Assembly: GCA_020059915.1 (NCBI GenBank)
Contig: JAGVBB010000003.1
Location: 1-40,919 of the forward strand
Length of the DNA: 40,919 bases
Origin: Minisyncoccota bacterium
Lineage (GTDB): Bacteria; Patescibacteriota; Minisyncoccia; UBA6257; GWB1-50-10
Reading direction: 5' to 3'
The notes beneath the pieces are model-generated. The model did no database searches. It was not told where the DNA came from and saw only the letters and a list, made by a program, of their open reading frames with translations. This document shows, piece by piece, positions 5,760 to 15,026 of this stretch. How positions within the stretch are numbered: the stretch's first letter is position 1; each line of letters opens with the position of its first letter. Position numbers and translations under genes: made by a program.

Positions 5760-7053
5760 ATTTTACTATTTTGATATTTGCTCCGAGTTTTTTCAGGCGG
5801 GAGGCAAGATCTTCATATCCGCGATTTATTGAGTAGACATTACGAAGAAGTGAACTCCCTGGAGCGGCGAGCATTGCAATCAGAATAATCGCAGCGGGAC
5901 GGAGTGCAGGAGGACATATTACTTCAGCTGATTTAAATTTTGTCGGACCAGTAATAAATACACGATGTGGATCTGCAAGGAGAATATCCACACCAAGTTT
6001 GGAAAGTTCCAAATAATAGAGAGCTCGGTTTTCATACACCCAATCATGAACGAGTGTTTTTCCTTTTGCGCGCGCCGCTATAGGAACAAAGAAGGGGAGA
6101 TTATCAATATTGAGTCCCGGAAATGGGCGAGCATAAATTTTTTCATGGAGTGCTTTGAGTGTACTTGGGAATGTTTCAATATCAACTAATTTAGTAAATC
6201 CATTTGCAGATATGTACGATTTCAAAATTTTATATCTAAATCCCATTTGCTCAAGTTTTAAAAGCTCAAGCTCAAGAAATTCAATAGGGCATTTTTTGAT
6301 GGTTATGTTTGAGTTTGTAGTTGCTGCAATAGAAGTAAATAACATTGCTTCGATGGGGTCTTCACTGAGCGTATATACGACTGGCATGTTCATCTCTTTG
6401 ACGCCAGTAATTTTAAGTGTAGTTGTTCCAATGCCTTCAATCACAACTCCAAAAAGCTCAAGAAAGTGGCAGACATCTTGAACCATATAATTTGCAGAAG
6501 CAAGGTGAATTTCTGTTGTGCCCTGTATTTTTGCTGCAGCAGTTAAAATATTTTCGGTGGTAGTGTCACCTGACTCATACATCACAATTTCGTTTGCATG
6601 AAGTTTTTTTCTTTTTACTTCAAAGTGATCGTTTCGCGTTGTGATTGTTACGCCAAGTTTTTTTAGTGCTAAAAGATGTGGTTCAACAGTGCGTGATCCA
6701 AGTTTGCATCCGCCTGTTTGTGGGATTTTAAAGGATGAGAAAAGATGAATCAGTGGCCCCATAAACATAACGATGCTCCGTGTTTTTTTTGCAGATTCTT
6801 CGTTAAGGTTTTCTAGTCTATATTTTTTTGGGGGAGTGAGGGTGAGAGATGATCCATTCCACATAGACTTCATTCCAATACTTTCGAGAACCTCAAGGAT
6901 TCGATATACTTCCTCGATTTTTGGGACGTTAGTAATGGTGGTTGTATTTTTATTTAATAGTGATGCACACAATATACCCACCGCAGAGTTTTTTGATGAG
7001 TTGATTGATATAGTTCCCGAAAGGGATTTTCCTCCTTCAATTTTGAAGTTCAT
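5758..7053 (-). CDS. murA: UDP-N-acetylglucosamine 1-carboxyvinyltransferase MurA
   Basis: First committed step of peptidoglycan synthesis: transfers enolpyruvyl from PEP to UDP-GlcNAc in the cytoplasm. 431 aa, full length. SSKNSAVG (19-26) holds the Lys-Asn pair that binds substrate, the active-site Cys is C116 in GGCKLGSRTVEPH, and PGLNID carries the Asp equivalent to the catalytic D305 of E. coli MurA. The Cys (not Asp) predicts fosfomycin sensitivity. Transcribed divergently from the glycosyltransferase at 7129. TATAAT ends exactly 6 nt before the ATG, implying a leaderless mRNA. Confidence 0.95.
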   Translation of the reverse strand: MNFKIEGGKSLSGTISINSSKNSAVGILCASLLNKNTTTITNVPKIEEVYRILEVLESIGMKSMWNGSSLTLTPPKKYRLENLNEESAKKTRSIVMFMGPLIHLFSSFKIPQTGGCKLGSRTVEPHLLALKKLGVTITTRNDHFEVKRKKLHANEIVMYESGDTTTENILTAAAKIQGTTEIHLASANYMVQDVCHFLELFGVVIEGIGTTTLKITGVKEMNMPVVYTLSEDPIEAMLFTSIAATTNSNITIKKCPIEFLELELLKLEQMGFRYKILKSYISANGFTKLVDIETFPSTLKALHEKIYARPFPGLNIDNLPFFVPIAARAKGKTLVHDWVYENRALYYLELSKLGVDILLADPHRVFITGPTKFKSAEVICPPALRPAAIILIAMLAAPGSSLLRNVYSINRGYEDLASRLKKLGANIKIVK

Positions 7054-7059
7054 ATGTTT

Positions 7060-7121
7060 ATTATATCTTGTTTGTTATGAGTGTACATTTACTTTTCTAA
7101 TACTTGTTTTTGGCATACAAT
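7060..7121. promoter_or_regulatory. Divergent promoter pair for murA and the GT operon
   Basis: Minus strand: TATAAT at 7060-7065, 6 nt from the murA start. Plus strand: TACAAT at 7116-7121, 7 nt from the glycosyltransferase start. Neither has a convincing -35 and neither gene has a Shine-Dalgarno, as expected for leaderless transcripts. Confidence 0.6.
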
Positions 7122-7128
7122 TGAGTAA

Positions 7129-8235
7129 ATGAAAGTTGCGATTTTACATGATTATTTGAACCAATTTGGGGGAGCCGAACGGGTTCTTGAGGTGTTATTA
7201 CAGATGTTTCCTGATGCTGATTTATATACGTTGTTATATGATCGTGAAAAAACGTTTGGGATATTTGAACGGAATATTAAGGGAACGAGTTTTCTCAATG
7301 CTTTTCCATTAGTAAAGAAAAGACATAGATTGTTTATTCCTTTGATGCCAACCGCATCAAATTTTCTTACCTCAAAAACCACCTATGATCTTGTTATATC
7401 TTCTACTGCTGGATATGCAAAAGGATTTCACATAACAGGAAAATATCATATTTCATATTGTCATAGTCCTTTGCGATATGCGTGGGAAGTTGATTATCTA
7501 AAAAATCTTCCCTTCGCCCCATGGCCATTAAAAGAAATGGTTGTTCGCCCCATGGCCAATGTTTTAAGAAATTGGGATATTCATGCGGCGACCCATGTCA
7601 ATCTATTCGTCACTAATTCTGCATATATAAAAGAAAAGATTCGATCATATTACAAACGAGAGGCAACGGTAATATATCCACCCGTAGACACTTCAATATT
7701 TTTTCCTGAGCCAACCAATACAGAAAAGGAATATTATTTAATGACTGGACGCCTTTTGTATTACAAAGGGTTTGATCTTGCTATTCGTGCCTTTAACAAA
7801 CTAAGAAAACCACTCATCATTGTTGGGAGTGGTCCGGAATATTTGAAATTAAAAGGGCTTGCAAAATCTCCTCTTATTGAATTTAGGAACTCAATTCCTG
7901 ATCATGAATTAAGAAAATTGTATTCCAATGCAAAGGCGTTCATTTTCCCACAAATTGAGGATTTTGGACTTGTTGCCGCAGAAGCACAAATGTGTGGTGC
8001 TCCAGTGATTGCATTTAACCAAGGGGGTGGCGCAGAAATTGTAATTCATAAAAAAAATGGAATTCATTTTCATGAGCAAACACCAGAAGCAATTGAGCGT
8101 GCGATTCGCGAGTTTGAGACAATGTCGTTTAATAGAAAGGATATTGCTGCTTCCGCACAAAGATTTACTAAGGAAAAATTTATGCATGATTTTAGGAAGT
8201 TAGTTAAGTCGTCTGGTTTCAATGAGGTGTTGTAA
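7129..8235 (+). CDS. Family 4 (GT4/GT1-type) glycosyltransferase, WbaZ-like
   Basis: Retaining GT-B glycosyltransferase that uses a nucleotide sugar, probably building a surface or lipid-linked glycan. 368 aa. N-terminal domain begins MKVAILHDYLNQFGGAERV, the acceptor-side Gly-rich motif of this clan; the C-terminal nucleotide-sugar domain has MTGRLLYYKGFDLAIRAF, VGSGPE, and FPQIEDFGLVAAEAQMCGAPVIAF, with the E-x7-E-like ends of the family. The opening and domain order resemble WbaZ-type mannosyltransferases, but donor and acceptor cannot be set from sequence. First gene of a three-gene unit with a second GT4 (2-nt gap) and a DUF4012 protein. Confidence 0.88.
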   Translation: MKVAILHDYLNQFGGAERVLEVLLQMFPDADLYTLLYDREKTFGIFERNIKGTSFLNAFPLVKKRHRLFIPLMPTASNFLTSKTTYDLVISSTAGYAKGFHITGKYHISYCHSPLRYAWEVDYLKNLPFAPWPLKEMVVRPMANVLRNWDIHAATHVNLFVTNSAYIKEKIRSYYKREATVIYPPVDTSIFFPEPTNTEKEYYLMTGRLLYYKGFDLAIRAFNKLRKPLIIVGSGPEYLKLKGLAKSPLIEFRNSIPDHELRKLYSNAKAFIFPQIEDFGLVAAEAQMCGAPVIAFNQGGGAEIVIHKKNGIHFHEQTPEAIERAIREFETMSFNRKDIAASAQRFTKEKFMHDFRKLVKSSGFNEVL

Positions 8236-8237
8236 TT

Positions 8238-9374
8238 ATGAATATATTAATTGATGCGCGCCTATTAACTCGGGGAAATATTTCTGGGATTGAAGACTAT
8301 GCAAGAGGCGTGATTAATGAAATGTTAAAAAACCACAAGGAACACAACTATGCTTTTTTTTGGAGTGGTATAAAAAAAGTTGCTTTTCCTAAAGAATGGA
8401 GATTGGAAAATGTTTCCTGTATTGATTGGTCGGTCCCAAACAAGGGACTTGATGCATGTATTCGTATTTTTGGTTGGCCAACTATTGATAATGTATGGCC
8501 AGCTGATGTAATTTGGAGCCCACATTTTTTTCTCTTACCAAAATCAAAGCGAGCAAAGCGGGTTATCACATTTCATGATCTTTCTCCTGCACATTTTCCA
8601 GAATTATATCCATTACGAAAAAGATTTTGGCATTGGCAACAAGATTATAAAAAACAGGCACAGAATGCCGATCACCTAATTGCTGTTTCTGAGTTTACCA
8701 AGGATGACCTCATTCATACATTTTCGGTTGATCCGAAAAAAGTTACTGCAATACATTCCGGTATTAATCCGTTTTTTAAAAAAATTAATCCAGAAAACAA
8801 GGAGTTGAAAGACTTTCGTATTATAAACAAATTAGAAAATCCGTTCCTTCTTTTTGTTGGAACTCTTGAACCAAGAAAAAATGTTCCTGATATTATACGA
8901 GCATTTAATATTTTGAAAACAAAAGAGGGATGCGAACACTGCGAACTTGTTATTGTGGGAAAGCGTGGTTGGTTATTTGAATCTATTTTTTCTGAGGCAG
9001 AGAAATCGGTATATAAAAAAGATATACGTTTTTGGGGTGAGGCAACATACGAAGAGTTGTTATATCTATATAATAGTGCGCACATGTTTGTTTGGCCCTC
9101 ATTATTTGAAGGTTTTGGTCATCCGCCGCTTGAGGCACAAGCATGTGGGTGTCCTGTTATTGCATCAAACAGATCCTCACTTCCTGAGGTTTTGGGGGAC
9201 TCTGCGATATTAGTTTCTCCACATAATCTCGAGGAACTTTCTGTTGCGATGGAGGCATTAATATTGCAAAATGATATAAGAGAGTTATATGTTAGTCGTG
9301 GATATGAAAATTGTTCACGGTTCAATTGGAAAGAAACTAGTGATGCATTAGTGCGTACCCTTGAACAGGTATAA
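8238..9374 (+). CDS. Family 4 glycosyltransferase
   Basis: 378 aa GT-B enzyme. N-terminal motif NILIDARLLTRGNISGIEDYARG, central VITFHDLSP and NADHLIAVSEFTKDD, then the C-terminal domain with FVGTLEPRKNVPDIIRAF, VIVGKRGWL and VWPSLFEGFGHPPLEAQACGCPVIASNRSSLPEVLGDSAI, the complete GT4 donor-binding signature. Most similar in layout to mannosyl-/rhamnosyl-type GT4 enzymes of polysaccharide loci; the sugar is not determinable. It begins 2 nt after the preceding GT stop and its own stop lies 4 nt before the DUF4012 start, so the three are co-transcribed. Confidence 0.88.
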   Translation: MNILIDARLLTRGNISGIEDYARGVINEMLKNHKEHNYAFFWSGIKKVAFPKEWRLENVSCIDWSVPNKGLDACIRIFGWPTIDNVWPADVIWSPHFFLLPKSKRAKRVITFHDLSPAHFPELYPLRKRFWHWQQDYKKQAQNADHLIAVSEFTKDDLIHTFSVDPKKVTAIHSGINPFFKKINPENKELKDFRIINKLENPFLLFVGTLEPRKNVPDIIRAFNILKTKEGCEHCELVIVGKRGWLFESIFSEAEKSVYKKDIRFWGEATYEELLYLYNSAHMFVWPSLFEGFGHPPLEAQACGCPVIASNRSSLPEVLGDSAILVSPHNLEELSVAMEALILQNDIRELYVSRGYENCSRFNWKETSDALVRTLEQV

Positions 9375-9378
9375 ATTT

Positions 9379-11487
9379 ATGGAAAAAAATCCATTCAAAA
9401 ACGTTGATCCAGTGCTTGTGGACATAAAAGACCCTCAGGTTGATTATGCGTGGTCGGTTCGTCATGGAGTGATCAATCTTCGAAAAGCAACATTATCTCG
9501 TTACCATGGAGGTGGACGAGTGCGTTTTTTTGCTCGAGGGATTGCTTTTTTTGTTGCGTTTGCTTTTTTTGCTCTTGTTGCCCACACCTCATACATTGTT
9601 TATAAAACAAAAGACGAGGTAGGGAAAACCGGTTTTCGTGTTGCAGAGAATATTCGTTCTTCCGTTTTATCATTACAATCATTTGATGCAACAAATGCAA
9701 AAACAGGATTCAAAGAGAATATTCTTGAAATCCAAAAACTTGAGTCATCATTAGAAGAAAATGGACTATCAAAAATGGCGAGTGCGCTTGGTGGTATTAT
9801 TCCTGCATTCAAGAGTGTCGGTGTGCTTTTACAAAATACCGCTTCACTTAATACAAGTTTTTTCACTCTTGCTGACTCTCTTGATACCTTACAAAGGAAT
9901 GGGTTTCTCTATTTCCAATCAGACGGACCAAAACTAATAAAAACATTAGAATCCACGAGAAATGCAATAAGCACTATTGTTTCTAGTGCCGAGTCCATTA
10001 AAAATGCAACAAATAATTTGAAATCATTTTCAAATTCTGCTCGTCTCATGGATAAAGATATTGCCGAAATGTATCTTTCTCATAGTGCAGAATTGTATCG
10101 AGTAGAGACATTTTTAGATTCTTTTATATCGCTGATAAATTCTGAAGAAGAAAAACATATTCTTCTTATGTTCCAAAACCCAGCAGAGATACGTCCAGCG
10201 GGAGGTTTTTTGGGAAGCTATGCAGATGTTGGTGTTACTCGTGGCCAAATGACAACATTGGACGTTCGCGATATTTATGACCCAGATGGGCAGATGTTTG
10301 AAAAAATAGTTCCACCAAAAGAACTACAGACGATAACCGAGGCATGGGGAGCTCGAGATGCAAATTGGTTTTTTGATTTTCCCGCATCAGCGGAAAATGT
10401 TTCTTGGTTTTTGGAACACTCAAAAATATATTCAGAAAAGAATGTAACGTTTGATATGGTTGTTTCAATAAATATCCCGGTAGTTGAATCAATTTTGGAA
10501 TTATCTGGGCCGATTGCATTACCAGAATATAACCTGGTTATTTCAAAAGACAATTTTTTAACAGAGGTGCAAAGAGAAGTTGAGGCGGGGAAAGACAAAA
10601 AAACAAATGGGCAACCCAAGACAATTCTTAAAAAACTTGCGCCAATTCTTATTGAACAAATGAAGACGCTTTCTGACGATCAAAAAGAAAAACTCATAAC
10701 AGCATTTGGGGATCATATAGAAAAGAAAGATATAATGTTTTATGCAAAGGATCCGTCCATACAATCATTTTTTCATACATATGGGGTTGATGGATCTGTT
10801 ACCTCATTTCCAAATAATTTTTGGGGCTCCTATGTTGCTGTAGTTAATACAAACGTAGCAGGGGGAAAGACAGATGCATTTATTGACCAAACAATAGACG
10901 CAACAGTTCATATTGATACAAGCGGATCACTTCTCACCGATCTTTCTGTTACCCGTACGCATACTGGTGGAGATAAAAAAGATCCATGGTGGAATGTGGA
11001 AAATAAGAACTATATTCAGATACTCACCAACCCAGGATCATCACTCGTCTCTCTCTCGGGAAACTCAACAAAAAAGGAGCGCTCAATATTTGATTATGGG
11101 GCAAATAAATTTGAATATCGGGATGCCCTTCAAAAAATAGAGAAAAGCAAAGTTCTTCTTACTGAGTGGAATGCGTGGATGTTTAATGCTTTTGATAAGA
11201 CGGGTTTTGGGACATGGTTTTTTGTTCCTGCAAAAAAATCAAAAACAGTTTCATTTAGGTACCATACCGACAACGAGGTTGGAGTGGATATAAAAGATGG
11301 AACAATATATACATTCTTTTATGATCGTCAGTCCGGTGTTCCTACTTCTCTTTCAGTAGTTGTTAATGCTCCCATAGGATTTGTGTGGAAAGAAACGAAT
11401 AATCCAGTTCTTTCTTTTGATGTTGAAGAGACAAAGGGGGTTGAGTCGTTTTCAGGAGAGTTAATACACACTTCTGCTAGTAATTAA
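9379..11487 (+). CDS. DUF4012 membrane-anchored surface protein
   Basis: Start chosen at the ATG (MEKNPF), 4 nt after the upstream stop, rather than at a TTG six codons earlier that overlaps the GT gene. 702 aa. Short cytoplasmic N-terminus, one membrane segment at about 50-70, an extracytoplasmic helical region, then the DUF4012 core beginning HILLMFQNPAEIRPAGGFLGSYADV. Such proteins are found with glycosyltransferases and LCP-type genes in CPR bacteria and Actinobacteria and are thought to act in cell-envelope polysaccharide assembly or attachment; no catalytic activity is established. Here it is the last gene of the GT4-GT4-DUF4012 unit, 28 nt before lepA. Confidence 0.85.
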   Translation: MEKNPFKNVDPVLVDIKDPQVDYAWSVRHGVINLRKATLSRYHGGGRVRFFARGIAFFVAFAFFALVAHTSYIVYKTKDEVGKTGFRVAENIRSSVLSLQSFDATNAKTGFKENILEIQKLESSLEENGLSKMASALGGIIPAFKSVGVLLQNTASLNTSFFTLADSLDTLQRNGFLYFQSDGPKLIKTLESTRNAISTIVSSAESIKNATNNLKSFSNSARLMDKDIAEMYLSHSAELYRVETFLDSFISLINSEEEKHILLMFQNPAEIRPAGGFLGSYADVGVTRGQMTTLDVRDIYDPDGQMFEKIVPPKELQTITEAWGARDANWFFDFPASAENVSWFLEHSKIYSEKNVTFDMVVSINIPVVESILELSGPIALPEYNLVISKDNFLTEVQREVEAGKDKKTNGQPKTILKKLAPILIEQMKTLSDDQKEKLITAFGDHIEKKDIMFYAKDPSIQSFFHTYGVDGSVTSFPNNFWGSYVAVVNTNVAGGKTDAFIDQTIDATVHIDTSGSLLTDLSVTRTHTGGDKKDPWWNVENKNYIQILTNPGSSLVSLSGNSTKKERSIFDYGANKFEYRDALQKIEKSKVLLTEWNAWMFNAFDKTGFGTWFFVPAKKSKTVSFRYHTDNEVGVDIKDGTIYTFFYDRQSGVPTSLSVVVNAPIGFVWKETNNPVLSFDVEETKGVESFSGELIHTSASN

Positions 11488-11515
11488 TACCTACTTCGTG
11501 TAAGGTAGAACAGAA

Positions 11516-13339
11516 ATGAGAGAGATACGAAATTTTGTGATTATAGCTCACGTTGATCACGGCAAGAGTACCCTTGCCGATCGGCTTCTTGAAGTTACCG
11601 GCACTGTTGAAAAACGCAAAATGAAGGAGCAGTATCTTGATCAATTAGAGTTAGAACGTGAACGGGGAATTACTATAAAAATGGCTCCTGTTCGCATGGA
11701 TTATGATTGGGAGGGAATGAAGTATATTCTGAATCTCATTGATACCCCAGGACATTCCGATTTTTCATATGAGGTATCACGTGCGCTTGAAGCAGTTGAA
11801 GGAGCAATATTATTAGTAGATGCAACACAAGGAATTCAAGCACAAACACTTGCAAATTTTCGACACGCAAAAGCTGCTGGACTTACTATCATTGGAGCAC
11901 TCAATAAAATAGATTTTTATAAAGGACATGATGGGAAAATTGATTATAACAACGAGAGGATAAAAATGATGAGGTTGGAACTCTCGGAACTTATTGGATG
12001 TACGGAAGATGAGATTCATTATGTTTCAGGAAAAACGGGGGATGGCGTTGAACAATTGCTTCATGCATTAATTAAAAAAGTTCCCGCACCAAAAAAATCT
12101 GAACATGCTTTTGGAAGGGCACTTATCTTTGATTCATTTTATGATGATCACAAGGGAGTTGTTGCGACAGTTAGAATGATTGATGGTGGTATTTCCGGAA
12201 CCGATGAGATACATCTTATCGCACGTCGTGTTTCATCAAAAATTAAAGAGGTTGGATATTTTACCCCACAATTGAAAACACTACCTCCGCCAGAGAAGAT
12301 TTCAGCGGGAGAAATTGGATATATTGCAACAGGAATTCGTGATCCAGAAAAAGTTACTATTGGAGATACGGTATTGGTTGGTGATATACGAGAAAAAGAT
12401 CAATATATGCTTCATGGATATAAGGAAGCAATGCCCGTTGTATTCGTTTCTTTTTATCCAGATGAAAGTGATGATTATGAAATGCTCACCAAGGGGCTCC
12501 AAAAACTAAAGCTCAATGATTCATCTCTTTCTATAGAGCCGGACCAAAATGAGGTTTTGGGAAGGGGATACAAGGTTGGTTTCCTTGGTCGTCTTCATTT
12601 TGAGATTATTGCAGAACGATTAAAACGGGAATTTAATGTACCTACAATTAATACGTTCCCATCGGTTTTATACAAAATAAAAAGTAAGGGTGTGTGGATG
12701 TCTACTGTAAAACCAGAAGAACTTCCTCAGGAATATGATGAGATATGGGAACCAATCATAACACTTGATGTGATTGTTCCTGGAGAATATTTATCAAGTG
12801 TATTGGGTCTCCAACGTCTTTTTCGTATGTCGGATATTCATACCGAAACTCTTGTTGATCGGGTAAAAATATCTGCACGCATGCCGTTATCTGAACTCAT
12901 TAGTGATTTTGATGATCAGATAAAATCGGCAACTAAGGGTATGGCTTCATTTAGTTATGAATTCGATACCTATGAACGCACTGATGTCATTCGTGTTGAT
13001 GTCCTTGTTACTCATGAATTAATACCGGGGCTTTCCAGATTTTTTTCTAAGGACCGCGTTGAGTATGAAGCGCGACAAATGGCATCGCGTTTGAAAGATC
13101 TACTTCCGCGAGAACAATGGAATCAGCCGATTCAGATCCAGGCTGAAGGGCGAATTATTGCGCGTGAAGATATTCCCGCGATGAGAAAAGAGTTGGGAAA
13201 TTTTGGAAAAAATGGAGGGGATAGGACACGAAAAATGAAGTTGTGGAAAAAACAACAGAAGGGAAAAAAGCGAATTGCGGAACGCGCACGCGTGGATATT
13301 GCTCCAGAGGTATTCAAGGAGCTTTTGAAACGATCATAA
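11516..13339 (+). CDS. lepA: Elongation factor 4 (LepA), ribosome back-translocating GTPase
   Basis: Translational GTPase that binds the ribosome and affects translocation and 30S assembly. 607 aa, typical length. G1 AHVDHGKS (11-18), switch I GITIKM, G3 DTPGHSDF, G4 NKID, then EF-G-like domains II, III and V and the LepA-specific C-terminal domain rich in basic residues (GKNGGDRTRKMKLWKKQQKGKKR). MREIRNF matches the usual family N-terminus, supporting this ATG. 28 nt after DUF4012; a weak AAGGT lies about 9 nt before the start. Its own downstream region carries the promoter for the next gene. Confidence 0.96.
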   Translation: MREIRNFVIIAHVDHGKSTLADRLLEVTGTVEKRKMKEQYLDQLELERERGITIKMAPVRMDYDWEGMKYILNLIDTPGHSDFSYEVSRALEAVEGAILLVDATQGIQAQTLANFRHAKAAGLTIIGALNKIDFYKGHDGKIDYNNERIKMMRLELSELIGCTEDEIHYVSGKTGDGVEQLLHALIKKVPAPKKSEHAFGRALIFDSFYDDHKGVVATVRMIDGGISGTDEIHLIARRVSSKIKEVGYFTPQLKTLPPPEKISAGEIGYIATGIRDPEKVTIGDTVLVGDIREKDQYMLHGYKEAMPVVFVSFYPDESDDYEMLTKGLQKLKLNDSSLSIEPDQNEVLGRGYKVGFLGRLHFEIIAERLKREFNVPTINTFPSVLYKIKSKGVWMSTVKPEELPQEYDEIWEPIITLDVIVPGEYLSSVLGLQRLFRMSDIHTETLVDRVKISARMPLSELISDFDDQIKSATKGMASFSYEFDTYERTDVIRVDVLVTHELIPGLSRFFSKDRVEYEARQMASRLKDLLPREQWNQPIQIQAEGRIIAREDIPAMRKELGNFGKNGGDRTRKMKLWKKQQKGKKRIAERARVDIAPEVFKELLKRS

Positions 13340-13344
13340 CATCG

Positions 13345-13350
13345 TATAAT
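13345..13350 (+). promoter_or_regulatory. Consensus -10 element, leaderless start
   Basis: An exact TATAAT ends 8 nt before the ATG at 13359; no Shine-Dalgarno. Confidence 0.55.
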
Positions 13351-13358
13351 ATAGGTAT

Positions 13359-13601
13359 ATGAGGCAAAACCGGCACGTGGTAATATTTCTTTTATCGCTT
13401 GCGCTTGTCATCGCTCAGTGTATTGTTGAACTTATTTTTGTTTCATTTCTTATTACTATATCTCCTGATATTGGGACATTTCTTTATTCTGAAAAATTAG
13501 TATTTGTCATATTACATATAATTATTACTATCGTGTTATTATGGTATGCTGGAAAGTGTGGAGATAGATATTGTGCAAAGCGACGCACCATACATCAATG
13601 A
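13359..13601 (+). CDS. Small two-segment membrane protein of unknown function
   Basis: 80 aa, not recognised. Two predicted membrane helices at about 7-33 and 44-64, with a basic C-terminal tail containing CGDRYCAKRR. The stop overlaps the start of the FtsB-like gene by 4 nt, so it is probably translated together with it, which hints at an envelope or division role without showing one. Start supported by the TATAAT just upstream. Confidence 0.6.
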   Translation: MRQNRHVVIFLLSLALVIAQCIVELIFVSFLITISPDIGTFLYSEKLVFVILHIIITIVLLWYAGKCGDRYCAKRRTIHQ

Positions 13602-13879
13602 ATATTTGGAAATTTCTTATTTTAATTATCTTAGTTATTTTCCTCGGTTGGGGTATTTTTAAATTAGAATATGAAAAAAAGGGTATGACACAAGAATATT
13701 TGAAAGTTAAAGAGATCACCGATAAGTTGTTTGCAGAAAATCAAAAAACAAAAGAGCAGATTGATTATTATCAAAATCCCGAAAACCTCTTGAAAGCTTC
13801 TCGAGAACAGTTTAACTTTAAGAATGAGGGGGAACAGATGATTATCATTGTTCCGAAAGTTGCTTCTACAACTCCCTAA
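13598..13879 (+). CDS. FtsB/DivIC-like septum-formation protein
   Basis: Start set at MNIWKF, overlapping the upstream stop as ATGA; the longer reading from 13571 lies inside the neighbouring gene. 93 aa: one N-terminal membrane helix at about 4-20, then a coiled coil about 25-60 (EYEKKGMTQEYLKVKEITDKLFAENQKTKEQIDYYQNPENLLKASREQFNF in pieces), ending in an extracytoplasmic tail with VPK. The arrangement TM + coiled coil + 'YYQNPENLLKxxREQFN' is that of the FtsB/DivIC (septum formation initiator) family, which joins FtsL and FtsQ at the divisome. The assignment rests on architecture. Confidence 0.75.
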   Translation: MNIWKFLILIILVIFLGWGIFKLEYEKKGMTQEYLKVKEITDKLFAENQKTKEQIDYYQNPENLLKASREQFNFKNEGEQMIIIVPKVASTTP

Positions 13880-13888
13880 AGATAGCGA

Positions 13889-13959
13889 GCGGGATTGGTT
13901 TAGTGGCAGAATGCGACCTTCCCAAGGTTGAGACACGAGTTCGATTCTCGTATCCCGCA
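13889..13959 (+). tRNA. tRNA-Gly(CCC)
   Basis: Cloverleaf with acceptor GCGGGAT/ATCCCGC, D-loop with GG, anticodon stem CGACC/GGTTG and loop TTCCCAA (anticodon CCC), T-stem ACGAG/CTCGT, T-loop TTCGATT, discriminator A. CCA not encoded. It sits between the FtsB-like gene and the MFS gene, 7 nt before the latter's ATG. Confidence 0.95.
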
Positions 13960-13965
13960 CATAAT

Positions 13966-14607
13966 ATGATGCAAACAATAAATAAGACAATTAAATTTTT
14001 AATATTTTCGGACTTCTTTTTACTTTTTTCGATTGGTCTTCTTTCGCCAATTCTTGCAGTTTTCGTTTTGGATCATGTGGAAAATAGTATGGAGGTAGTT
14101 GGTTATGCGGTGGCATGTTACTGGGTCGCCCGCGTGTTTATGGTTATACCATTTAGCTGGCTTATGGATCGGACAAAAGGAGAGTTAGATGAGTATTCTT
14201 TTATGGTGTTGGGTACATTCTTTATTGCGTTTATTCCTCTTTTATATATGGTTGCATCCGAACCATGGCATCTGTATCTAATACAGATATTTAATGGTTT
14301 TGCGAATGCGATGGCAGTTCCTGCATGGCGAGTGCTTTTCACTAATCACATTGATAAAGATTTTATCGGATTTGAGTGGTCACTTGAAGATGTAGGTATA
14401 GGAATTGCAACGGCAGCAAGTGCTGCATTTGGCGCAATCATTGCCGACCGATTTGGTTTCACTATGCTTTTTGGCATTATGTCGTTTTTTGCACTGATGA
14501 GTTCATTGATTCTCTTTTTACTTGGGAGAAGTGAAAAATTTAATTTTCGCGATTTAATACGAAACAGACAAAATCGCGCCCCATTCAAATTAGATTCCAT
14601 GAAATAA
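13966..14607 (+). CDS. Half-size MFS-type membrane protein
   Basis: Start moved to ATG 13966 (MMQTINK) because the longer frame from 13903 reads through tRNA-Gly. 213 aa with about six predicted membrane helices, i.e. one six-helix half of the usual twelve-helix major facilitator fold. The loop WLMDRTKGELDEY after helix 2 resembles the MFS signature between TM2 and TM3 (GxLaDrxG). No second half is encoded downstream in any frame, so this is either a dimerising half transporter or a truncation; the clean stop and intact helices argue against recent decay. Substrate unknown. Confidence 0.7.
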   Translation: MMQTINKTIKFLIFSDFFLLFSIGLLSPILAVFVLDHVENSMEVVGYAVACYWVARVFMVIPFSWLMDRTKGELDEYSFMVLGTFFIAFIPLLYMVASEPWHLYLIQIFNGFANAMAVPAWRVLFTNHIDKDFIGFEWSLEDVGIGIATAASAAFGAIIADRFGFTMLFGIMSFFALMSSLILFLLGRSEKFNFRDLIRNRQNRAPFKLDSMK

Positions 14608-14662
14608 GTGAATAATGGGGGAATAGTGTGATATACTAGTAAAAAAGCCATCTGTCTTAATA

Positions 14663-14691
14663 TTGACTTTTGGCTAAAGTCGTTGTATAAT
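14663..14691 (+). promoter_or_regulatory. Strong sigma-70-type promoter for the DUF5663 gene
   Basis: TTGACT (14663-14668), 17-nt spacer, exact TATAAT (14686-14691). The start codon is 16 nt downstream, giving a leader of only about 10 nt without a Shine-Dalgarno. Confidence 0.85.
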
Positions 14692-14707
14692 ACAAACAAT
14701 TAAAAAC

Positions 14708-15022
14708 ATGGATTCAAAAAAAATAGAGTTATTATTAAATGTCGATCTCATTAAGGAGCTTCATCTTGATCTCCTTCCTATTGAAGAACGGCAAAAAATG
14801 CTCGACGAAATGTCAGAACTTATTGGGAGGGCAATTTGGCTTCGTATTCTCGATAATTTGAATGAAACACAGGTAGGTGAATTGGACTCCTTTATTAATT
14901 CTGGTGCTGACCACGCACAGATGACAGATTTCTTGAAACAAAATATTCCTTCAATTGAGGATATTATTCGTGAAGAAGTCGCAAAATATAAAGAGATGAT
15001 GATGCCAGCGCATCACTCATAA
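14708..15022 (+). CDS. DUF5663 protein
   Basis: 104 aa, predicted all-helical and soluble. The pattern LLxxxxLxxLxxLxxEERQKMLDEMSELIGRAIWLRILDNL followed by a LxxFINSGAD turn matches DUF5663, a short family common in CPR genomes with no assigned function. It has the best promoter on the plus strand of this window and is followed after 4 nt by the 1125-aa gene, so the pair is likely co-expressed at a good level. Confidence 0.75.
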   Translation: MDSKKIELLLNVDLIKELHLDLLPIEERQKMLDEMSELIGRAIWLRILDNLNETQVGELDSFINSGADHAQMTDFLKQNIPSIEDIIREEVAKYKEMMMPAHHS

Positions 15023-15026
15023 GCAT

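Noticed and set aside
5965-6481. Plus-strand ORFs inside murA
   Set aside because: The minus strand encodes a complete MurA with all active-site motifs; these are shadows.
13903-13965. N-terminal extension of the MFS protein
   Set aside because: These codons lie within tRNA-Gly(CCC); the ATG at 13966 follows the tRNA.
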